This document shows positions 1 through 5,166 of a DNA stretch of 9,745 nt, in pieces; positions within the stretch are counted from its first letter, which is position 1, and each line of letters begins with the position of its first letter. Source of the DNA: Flavobacteriaceae bacterium (GTDB taxonomy: Bacteria; Bacteroidota; Bacteroidia; Flavobacteriales; Flavobacteriaceae); assembly GCA_016763715.1 (NCBI GenBank), contig JAESTG010000329.1:1-9745 (forward strand). The letters are read 5' to 3'. Both the position numbers and the translations under genes were made by a program. The notes beneath the pieces are model-generated. The model did not search any database and had not been told where the DNA came from. It was given only the letters and a program-made list of their open reading frames with translations.

Positions 1-27
1 AATGATTATAGATATTTTTCTTTTCAA

Positions 28-996
28 TTAACAACAACCTCCTCCGTCATAATGGTAGGTAGATTCACTAATATAGATGTCGTCTCGGCCTAAATCTGCC
101 AAATTTACAGCTGTCTTATCACATATGGCAATGGGTTGGTTTTGTAATAAGATATGCCCTTCATTATCATCAAAAAACTGTTCTTCACCAAAATAAATCG
201 CTGCTTTTCCAGTAAAAATACACGGGCCATCTTCTGGCATAGGATCCTTGATAGCAGCAATTTCGATAGATTCAATGTAAATTAACTCATCGGTTGGGTA
301 ATTTTTTGGATCTAGAATACGGTAGGGTTTACGTGCTCTAATTTCTATAGTACCAAAACCAGCGTCTGTCAAAGCTTTTACATATTCAGCAATTGGCAAA
401 CTTCCACTTAAACACAATGCTCGTAGACGTTCGTCATTACGTAGGGTGTCATTCATAGGTTGCTCACATGTAGGATCACTCATCACCAAACGGCCGTGAG
501 GTTTTAAAACACGGTACATTTCGTCCATAGCTTGTTTCAGGTCGTCTTCTTTGAAAATATTAAAGAGACAGTTTTGAGCGGCTACATCTATACTATTATC
601 TTCAACAGGAAGATTCATAGCATCTCCTTTTTTCAATGCTACAAATTCATTTTTAAACCAAGAATTTTGCTTTTCAGCTTCAATGAAATTTGTTTTGGAG
701 GCCTCAAGCATTTCATCTACCACATCTATACCAATAACACCACCCTTTTGACGAGAGAAATATGAAAACTGGAGTAACTCCATTCCACCACCCACACCTA
801 CATATAAAATTTTAGGGTTATTTGTCAAATCACGTGCGTGTACCGTACTTCCGCAGCCATAATTCATTTCTTGCATTATTTTTGGAATTTTCAAGCCTGG
901 TAACTCCCAAATAGGATTGGTTGTACAACACAGACCAACATCTGGTGTTAGGGCTGCTTCTTTATATACATTGTGTGTGGTTTCTAAGTAACTCAT
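28..996 (-). CDS. arsM: Arsenosugar-pathway arsenite S-adenosylmethyltransferase ArsM
   Basis: A 322-residue cytoplasmic methyltransferase expected to methylate As(III) with SAM, giving the dimethylarsenic that ArsS uses. Seen: a class I SAM-binding motif, ILYVGVGGG (63-71), an acidic residue ending strand 2 (D91, in IGID), and YRVLKPHGRL (161-170). Cysteines expected of the family are present: NYGCG (C48) before motif I and LCLSGSL (C195), which match two of the three As-binding Cys of eukaryotic/algal ArsM. There is also an N-terminal CC pair (23-24), further Cys at 143, 177, 259 and 292, and a GGGCC C-terminus. The N-terminal pattern (ETT..VYKEAA...GLCC, then IPKIMQEMNYGCG) resembles the arsenosugar-type ArsM subfamily (TIGR04345-like) rather than detoxification ArsM; this is from memory. 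It is the last gene of the operon, 67 nt after the phosphorylase gene. No terminator is visible in the 27 nt left after its stop. Confidence 0.9.
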   Translation of the reverse strand: MSYLETTHNVYKEAALTPDVGLCCTTNPIWELPGLKIPKIMQEMNYGCGSTVHARDLTNNPKILYVGVGGGMELLQFSYFSRQKGGVIGIDVVDEMLEASKTNFIEAEKQNSWFKNEFVALKKGDAMNLPVEDNSIDVAAQNCLFNIFKEDDLKQAMDEMYRVLKPHGRLVMSDPTCEQPMNDTLRNDERLRALCLSGSLPIAEYVKALTDAGFGTIEIRARKPYRILDPKNYPTDELIYIESIEIAAIKDPMPEDGPCIFTGKAAIYFGEEQFFDDNEGHILLQNQPIAICDKTAVNLADLGRDDIYISESTYHYDGGGCC

Positions 997-1063
997 AAAT
1001 CAGTAATCTGTTTTCAGTAATTTGTACTAGGTCGTAATTAAGTCGACTTCTTTACGGAAGAAC

Positions 1064-1876
1064 TTATAATTCTTTAATTAGTTCGGTAAATATAGTAATC
1101 ATATCGGGTTCCGCTTTTCCTGCCATGGCTATAATATCTGAAATATCCACTTGTTTGAGGTTTTCAGGGTCACACTCGTCTGTTAAAACCGAAAGTGCAG
1201 ATACAGGTATGCCTAGGTGATTGGCTACAATAATTTCAGGTACCGTGCTCATTCCAACAGCATCGGCTCCAATTATTTTTAAATATTTGTATTCGGCTCG
1301 AGTTTCTAATTGAGGACCAACAACACTGGCATAAACTCCTTTATGAAGTCTAATCCCATTTGCCTTAGCAATGGTTTCAATTTTGGTGTTCATTTCAAGA
1401 CTGTAAGGGGCACTCATGTCGGTAAAACGTTCTCCCAAATGTTCTACACCTTTGAAGGCTAGAGGAGACCCACCTTGTAAATTAATGTGGTCGTCTATTA
1501 GCATAATCTCTCCTTTTTTGAAGTTAAGATTAATGGCTCCCGAAGCATTACTGACTAGCAATTTTTTAATCCCGAGTTCATGCATTACTCTCACTGGGAA
1601 GGTGACATCGGTAAGTGAGTATCCTTCATATAAGTGGAACCGCCCTTGCATTAATACTATTTTTTTGCCTGCAAATTTTCCAAAAATCAGTTTTCCTTTA
1701 TGAAATTCGACTGTGGCAGTGGGGAAATTTGGGATATGGTTGTAACTCATTTCCGCAATGATATCCACATGGTCGATAATTTGACCAAGACCAGTCCCTA
1801 AAATGATTCCAATTTCGGGGGAGTCAAAACCACGATTTTTTAAAAATTGTACAGATTCCTCTATATGTTTTTTCAT
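1064..1876 (-). CDS. Purine nucleoside phosphorylase (class I trimeric type) in arsenosugar operon
   Basis: A 270-residue nucleoside phosphorylase that cleaves a purine nucleoside with phosphate to the free base and ribose-1-phosphate. Seen: the phosphate loop ILGTGLG (25-31), GRFHLYEGY (78-86), SNASGAIN (109-116), GPQLETRAEY (187-196, with base-binding E191) and GMSTVPE (208-214), all at the usual places for the trimeric PNP/MTAP family; length is normal. LTD at 231-233 puts Asp where human PNP has Asn243, the residue that favours 6-oxopurines; human MTAP has an Asp there and uses adenine nucleosides. The human His257 position (5'-OH contact) is occupied by I245 or S246. E191 is retained as in PNP, so the specificity signals are mixed. 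In this operon the likely substrate is the 5'-deoxyadenosyl arsenical made by ArsS, but a housekeeping PNP role is not excluded. It begins 45 nt after the glycosyltransferase stop; a hairpin lies in that gap. Confidence 0.88.
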   Translation of the reverse strand: MKKHIEESVQFLKNRGFDSPEIGIILGTGLGQIIDHVDIIAEMSYNHIPNFPTATVEFHKGKLIFGKFAGKKIVLMQGRFHLYEGYSLTDVTFPVRVMHELGIKKLLVSNASGAINLNFKKGEIMLIDDHINLQGGSPLAFKGVEHLGERFTDMSAPYSLEMNTKIETIAKANGIRLHKGVYASVVGPQLETRAEYKYLKIIGADAVGMSTVPEIIVANHLGIPVSALSVLTDECDPENLKQVDISDIIAMAGKAEPDMITIFTELIKEL

Positions 1877-1893
1877 AATTAAGCCAATGTTGG

Positions 1894-1911
1894 ATTCCTC
1901 TGTGGAGGAAT
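1894..1911 (-). other. Perfect 7-bp hairpin between glycosyltransferase and phosphorylase genes
   Basis: ATTCCTC (1894-1900) pairs perfectly with GAGGAAT (1905-1911) across a 4-nt loop, with a possible extra G-T pair outside. It lies inside the operon, in the 45-nt gap before the phosphorylase start. No T-run follows on the transcribed strand, so it is not a classical intrinsic terminator. A role in mRNA processing or stability is possible, but only the dyad itself is seen. Confidence 0.5.
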
Positions 1912-1921
1912 TGAGGGTTGT

Positions 1922-2527
1922 TTATTGATGTGTCAGAAATTGCTGAAACACTTCAATACCTTTAATATCTTCGTAATAATCTATGTCGTTTCTTTGAGGT
2001 AATAGATGCAAACTTTCTTGTTCTAAATTAGTCAAAGTATCCTTTAAAACAGAAGAAGTTCCCCAGTTTTTATTTTGAAATAACGCTTCTTTCATATGCT
2101 TCATCCCTAACAGATAATATCCTCCATCTTCAGCTGGTCCAATAACATAATCATTATTTTTTAACGAAGCGAAGGCGGTTTCTATATCCTGCTGACTTAG
2201 GTCAAAAAGGTCACTTCCTATGATGATAATTTGTTCGTACCCATCTTTAAAGCCTTCTTCAAATGCATACTGCATTCGTAAACCTAAATCGAAACCATGT
2301 TGTTGTTTTTTACCATAGATATGGTCATTCCAGAGGTCATTTTTGAATACTTGGTTGGAGTAATGTACTTGCTTTTTTACAGTGAGATTTTGGGTGATGG
2401 AGACCGTATGTTTCAGCAGAAAAACATAAATATCTAATGCTGCTTGATCACCAATAGTAGCTGCAAGACGAGTTTTGCATTTTCCAATTTCTGGATTTCG
2501 CGTAAAAATTATGAGAAGATTCTTCAT
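1922..2527 (-). CDS. DUF2064 (TIGR04282-type) GT-A glycosyltransferase of arsenosugar cluster
   Basis: A 201-residue soluble protein with the GT-A nucleotidyl/glycosyl transferase fold. Seen: the N-terminal nucleotide-binding motif FTRNPEIGKCKTRL (8-21), a metal-binding-type acidic motif GSDLFDL (104-110; the family more often has GxDxP) and GPAEDGGYYLLG (130-141). These are the hallmark blocks of the DUF2064/TIGR04282 family, and the length is normal. Members are commonly found next to arsS and arsM. The inferred role is joining the arsenical ribose to its aglycone (such as glycerol or phosphoglycerol), the step that turns a deadenylated ArsS product into a true arsenosugar; the exact donor and acceptor cannot be read from sequence. 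It sits between the rhodanese gene (54-nt gap) and the phosphorylase gene (45-nt gap) on the same strand. Confidence 0.85.
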   Translation of the reverse strand: MKNLLIIFTRNPEIGKCKTRLAATIGDQAALDIYVFLLKHTVSITQNLTVKKQVHYSNQVFKNDLWNDHIYGKKQQHGFDLGLRMQYAFEEGFKDGYEQIIIIGSDLFDLSQQDIETAFASLKNNDYVIGPAEDGGYYLLGMKHMKEALFQNKNWGTSSVLKDTLTNLEQESLHLLPQRNDIDYYEDIKGIEVFQQFLTHQ

Positions 2528-2581
2528 GTATTTATATGGTGGGACTGTTTTGCTTTATCATATTTTAAATAGTTCGCCCCC

Positions 2582-3097
2582 TTAGTTGTAGACTTTATTT
2601 CCATTGGTCAGCCATTTGCTCCATAATTTGGAACAGACATGAACATCATCACTTTCGTTTCCTTCAAGATTGAGTACAACATAGTCTTTATTTTTCCACT
2701 CAAAAATCCCACCGTATAAGTTACGAACGTCAGTATATCCTGCCTTTTTCAGTTTTTCACCTATTACTTCAGAACGAACACCAAGAGAGCAATATACTAC
2801 GATGGGTTGATTTTTGTTTGTTATAGATGTCTTTATTTCTTCGGAAGAAAATGTGTTATACCCAACAAATATGGCGGAAGGAATATGACTCACGGCAAAC
2901 TCCTCATATTCTCGAGCGTCCAAAACAGTAACTAGCCCTGATGTCATTTTCATCTTTAATTCTTCAACTGAAATATACGGGATACTTCGGGTATTGTATT
3001 GATTCAATAATTTATCCAATGTTTTTTGTGCAATACTAGAGGTGCTGACAAAAAATAGCAGAAAAGAAGAAAGGATTATTTTCATTACCATTGGCAT
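2582..3097 (-). CDS. Exported rhodanese-like domain protein in arsenosugar operon
   Basis: A 171-residue protein with one rhodanese (sulfurtransferase) domain behind a signal peptide. The signal runs from about residue 5 to 24: a Lys, a hydrophobic core (IILSSFLLFFV) and a small-residue end (SSIAQ). No Cys follows, so it is not a lipoprotein. Rhodanese features: LDAREYEEF (59-67), HIPSA (71-75), the active-site loop YCSLGVRS (102-109) with nucleophile C103, and NLYGGIFEW (126-134). A short tail carries C155 and several Trp. Three in-frame ATGs occur at codons 1, 3 and 5; the annotated start is codon 1, but Met5 gives the more typical signal peptide. It lies 18 nt after the arsS stop. Sulfur transfer to an arsenical or a periplasmic thiol role are both possible and unproven. 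An active-site Cys suggests it is catalytic rather than only a binding domain. Confidence 0.85.
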   Translation of the reverse strand: MPMVMKIILSSFLLFFVSTSSIAQKTLDKLLNQYNTRSIPYISVEELKMKMTSGLVTVLDAREYEEFAVSHIPSAIFVGYNTFSSEEIKTSITNKNQPIVVYCSLGVRSEVIGEKLKKAGYTDVRNLYGGIFEWKNKDYVVLNLEGNESDDVHVCSKLWSKWLTNGNKVYN

Positions 3098-3115
3098 TGA
3101 TTAAAAAGAGTTTTG

Positions 3116-4183
3116 CTATTCAGCAACTGCACCTTGACAACTGCTACCTGCACCAGCGGTACAACCATAACAGTGCTGTGAAATAATGATATTACGGTTA
3201 TTCAAAAGGTCTTCGTTATTATCTTTGATGTGCTGTACTTTGCTGGCTACCTTTAAATCTAACATTTGATCGAAATCGCAGTCGTACAACCAACCATCCC
3301 AACTCACAGAAATAGTATTGGTGCACATTACATTTTTAACCGCAGCAGGGTTGTAGGCTTCCACTAGCGAATACATATAATCTTCATAGTTTTCCGAAGC
3401 AATTAAATAATCCAAAAATCTTGATATTGGTAGATTAGTGATGGCAAACAAATTGTGAAATTGAATACCAAAATCATTCTTTAAGGCCTTTTTGAAGTCT
3501 TTTTCCATACTCATTTGGTCTCCAGGAAGAAAGGCTCCGCTTGGGTTGTACACCAAATCTAGTTTTAGTTCACTATTTGGTAAGCCATAGCCAACAGCGT
3601 TAAGTTCCTGAAGTGCTTTAATTGAAGCATCAAAAACCCCATCACCTCTTTGCTTGTCTGTTTTTCCTCGTGTCCAATGCGGCATTGAACTTACGACATG
3701 CACATTATGCTTTTTGAAAAACTGAGGTAAATCATGATATTTTTTATTAGCACGGATAATTGTCAAATTGCTCCGAACAATAAAATCTTTTATCCCAACT
3801 TTGCTAGCTTCTTCCACAAACCATCTAAAGTTTGGATTCATTTCTGGTGCCCCTCCTGTGAGATCTAGTGTCGTAGCCTCAGTGTTTCGGATTACCTCAA
3901 GACACTGCTTCATGGTTTCTACGGTCATGATTTCCTTGCGATCAGGGCCAGCATCTACATGACAGTGCTCACAAACTTGATTGCACATATATCCTACGTT
4001 AATTTGAAGGACTTCTAACTTTTTGGGCCGCAAAGGAAACTGATTAGTCTCCTTGATTTTTTGTGAAAATGTAGGGAGTTCGCCAGTCTTAAAAATTCCG
4101 TTGGACAGAATTTCTAATTGCCTGTTAGATTGGGCTAAATCGCTTTCGCGTTTATGAAGTGACTGAGTTTTGATCTTTGTCAT
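3116..4183 (-). CDS. arsS: Arsenosugar biosynthesis radical SAM protein ArsS
   Basis: A 355-residue radical SAM enzyme. Known role of the family: it transfers the 5'-deoxyadenosyl group of SAM to dimethylarsinous acid, giving 5'-deoxy-5'-dimethylarsinoyl-adenosine. Seen: the 4Fe-4S motif CNQVCEHC (C67, C71, C74; CX3CX2C) after LQINVGYM, and TGGAPEMNP (109-117) in the SAM-binding GGE position. The Cys-rich C-terminal DUF3641-type half has MCTNT (C287), DCDF (C302), and HCYGC followed by SSC (C338, C341, C349), which could hold an auxiliary cluster or bind arsenic. Length and the radical SAM/Cys-rich layout fit TIGR04167. It lies 57 nt after the peroxidase-like gene, with a palindrome at that gene's stop, and 18 nt before the rhodanese gene. 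It is the signature gene for calling this an arsenosugar operon. Confidence 0.93.
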   Translation of the reverse strand: MTKIKTQSLHKRESDLAQSNRQLEILSNGIFKTGELPTFSQKIKETNQFPLRPKKLEVLQINVGYMCNQVCEHCHVDAGPDRKEIMTVETMKQCLEVIRNTEATTLDLTGGAPEMNPNFRWFVEEASKVGIKDFIVRSNLTIIRANKKYHDLPQFFKKHNVHVVSSMPHWTRGKTDKQRGDGVFDASIKALQELNAVGYGLPNSELKLDLVYNPSGAFLPGDQMSMEKDFKKALKNDFGIQFHNLFAITNLPISRFLDYLIASENYEDYMYSLVEAYNPAAVKNVMCTNTISVSWDGWLYDCDFDQMLDLKVASKVQHIKDNNEDLLNNRNIIISQHCYGCTAGAGSSCQGAVAE

Positions 4184-4231
4184 ATGTTTCGATATTGAAA
4201 CTCTTTATGTTCGGGTTTGTAATTTAAGTAT

Positions 4232-4249
4232 GATGGTTAACTAACCATC
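4232..4249 (-). other. 18-bp palindrome over the stop codon of the peroxidase-like gene
   Basis: GATGGTTA (4232-4239) and TAACCATC (4242-4249) are perfect inverted repeats separated by 2 nt, overlapping the TAG stop of the first operon gene. In RNA this can fold as a 7-bp stem with a 4-nt loop. No T-run follows, so full termination is not expected. It may mark an mRNA processing or attenuation point between the first gene and arsS; that role is inference. Confidence 0.45.
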
Positions 4250-4570
4250 CAATTTGTTTACTTTGTTCATCATCATTACGCCATGAACAAGTGTAGCCCC
4301 ACTTTTAATAGCGGCACCTACATGAATGGCTTCCATCATTTCTTCTTTGGTAATACCCCGTTGCAACCCATCTTTTGTATAGGCATCTATGCAATATGGG
4401 CATTGTTCGGTATGTGATACAGCCAATGCAATCAATGATTTTTCACGTGCTGTTAAAGCCCCTTCTTCAAATACTTTTCCATAGTAATCGAAAAATTTAG
4501 AGCCCAATTCTTCACCCCATTCAGTGATATTTCCAAATTTCCGGAGGTCTTTCGGATCGTAGTAGGACAT
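4241..4570 (-). CDS. Arsenosugar-associated AhpD/CMD-like peroxidase-like protein
   Basis: A 109-residue single-domain protein of the carboxymuconolactone decarboxylase/AhpD superfamily. Seen: LTAREKSLIALAVSHTEQC leading into the redox pair CPYC (C57, C60), then the helical GITKEEMMEAIHVGAAI block (72-88). The usual AhpD proton-relay pattern is CxxCxxxH; here the fourth residue after the second Cys is Tyr (Y64), so classical AhpD chemistry may be altered. Length fits small CMD proteins, and the family found beside arsS (TIGR04029-like) matches from memory. It is the first gene of the six-gene minus-strand operon, with promoter-like sequence upstream in the divergent region. Plausible jobs are thiol-dependent reduction of pentavalent arsenicals or protection against oxidation during synthesis; neither is shown by the sequence. 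Confidence 0.85.
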   Translation of the reverse strand: MSYYDPKDLRKFGNITEWGEELGSKFFDYYGKVFEEGALTAREKSLIALAVSHTEQCPYCIDAYTKDGLQRGITKEEMMEAIHVGAAIKSGATLVHGVMMMNKVNKLDG

Positions 4571-4592
4571 ATTTTTTCTATTAATTACGCAA

Positions 4593-4631
4593 TCGAAGCA
4601 TGTTTATTTTTCTTCGAGTTGGGTAAATATA
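4593..4631 (-). promoter_or_regulatory. Candidate promoter and dyad for the arsenosugar operon
   Basis: On the minus strand TATATTTA (4631 to 4624) matches the Bacteroidota -7 element TAnnTTTG except for the final base. No good TTTG -33 element is seen at the usual distance, so support is weak. Just downstream, near the expected start site, TCGAAG (4593-4598) and CTTCGA (4612-4617) form a 6-bp inverted repeat with a 13-nt spacer, which could be an operator or a leader hairpin. Confidence 0.3.
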
Positions 4632-4703
4632 GGGAAGTAGTCTATTTTATTATATAACCCTTACGAAAGAATTCAAGAAAAAATATCTCTAATTCATCGC
4701 ATG

Positions 4704-4720
4704 TTAACAATTAATGTTAA
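4704..4720. promoter_or_regulatory. Operator-like inverted repeat in divergent intergenic region
   Basis: TTAACA (4704-4709) and TGTTAA (4715-4720) are perfect inverted repeats with a 5-nt spacer; the heptamer ATGTTAA also occurs twice as a direct repeat (4701 and 4714). The site lies between the divergent operon and the 73-residue gene, upstream of both candidate promoters. A binding site for a dimeric regulator is possible, but AT-rich dyads also arise by chance. No regulator gene is in the window. Confidence 0.3.
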
Positions 4721-4731
4721 AGTTCTGTTTA

Positions 4732-4766
4732 TTTGAAATTGTATGTTTAGAAAAAAATTATCTTTG
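4732..4766 (+). promoter_or_regulatory. Candidate Bacteroidota-type promoter for the 73-residue gene
   Basis: TATCTTTG (4759-4766) matches the -7 consensus TAnnTTTG exactly. A TTTG at 4732-4735 could be the -33 element, but the 23-nt gap is a little longer than the usual 19-21. A second, weaker pair lies just downstream (TTTG at 4772, TATATTCT at 4797, 21-nt gap). Either would give a leader of roughly 60-100 nt. Confidence 0.4.
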
Positions 4767-4873
4767 TCTCGTTTGTATTAATAGGAATATTTTACTTATA
4801 TTCTCAATCTGAAATGAAGAGCCACTTTTATGGTGGTTTAATGCAAAAAGTTTAATATTAAAAAATAGGTCAA

Positions 4874-5095
4874 ATGGATATACTAAGTCAAGCCTTAGAA
4901 TTTGAACAACGTAAAACCAGTTTTAAAACAACCAGTGAGCGAATTGAAGCTTCTCGTGAAGCAAAAAGTTTAATTCTTGGAATTAACGAATTGTATAAGA
5001 AAAACCAGGATGCAGATCTCATGGATCTTATGAAGCGTCTTACTGTTATAAAACAAAAAATTGAAAAGCGATTAAAAGGCAGACAAGCAGCCTAA
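4874..5095 (+). CDS. Small charged helical protein of unknown function (73 aa)
   Basis: I do not recognise this protein. It has 73 residues, no signal peptide and no membrane segment, and is rich in Lys, Arg, Glu and Leu with a basic C-terminal end (KKxxxxxRLKGRQ-like). The spacing of hydrophobic residues suggests two or three amphipathic helices, possibly a short coiled coil. It looks like a real gene: it fills its interval, has an exact TAnnTTTG promoter element upstream and an A-rich leader, and ends 16 nt before a strong terminator. It is the only plus-strand gene, transcribed away from the arsenosugar operon and toward the symporter gene, with no partner gene. The basic, helical make-up would allow nucleic-acid or ribosome binding, but nothing in the sequence shows this. 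Confidence 0.7.
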   Translation: MDILSQALEFEQRKTSFKTTSERIEASREAKSLILGINELYKKNQDADLMDLMKRLTVIKQKIEKRLKGRQAA

Positions 5096-5111
5096 CTTAA
5101 ATTCTAAATAT

Positions 5112-5146
5112 AAAAAGCCCCTTAGTGAATAACTAAGGGGCTTTTT
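5112..5146. terminator. Bidirectional intrinsic terminator
   Basis: A perfect 15-bp stem (5112-5126 with 5132-5146) surrounds a 5-nt loop, with a GCCCC/GGGGC core. The outer part is A5 on one side and T5-T6 on the other, so each strand reads as a GC-rich stem followed by a T-run. It lies 16 nt after the stop of the 73-residue gene and 20 nt after the symporter stop, and should end transcription from both sides. Confidence 0.93.
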
Positions 5147-5166
5147 TATTGATATGTTATCTTCTC

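Noticed and set aside
532..765. Plus-strand open frame within arsM
   Set aside because: It lies wholly opposite a well-supported methyltransferase gene, has no recognisable motif and is low-complexity in character. The same reasoning removes the plus-strand frames inside the phosphorylase, arsS, kinase and trehalase genes.
1001..1024. Direct repeat CAGTAATCTG / CAGTAATTTG in the gap before arsM
   Set aside because: Only two imperfect copies of 10 bases in AT-rich sequence; no further copies and no sign of a mobile element or regulator site.
1040..1060. AAGTCGACTT palindrome and CTTC/GAAG pairing near the phosphorylase stop
   Set aside because: The arms are short and overlapping and no T-run follows; not convincing as a terminator or operator.
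4820..4838. Short hairpin (AGCCAC/GTGGTT) in the leader of the 73-residue gene
   Set aside because: Only six pairs including one G-T, with a 7-nt loop; this is within chance expectation and matches no riboswitch I recognise.
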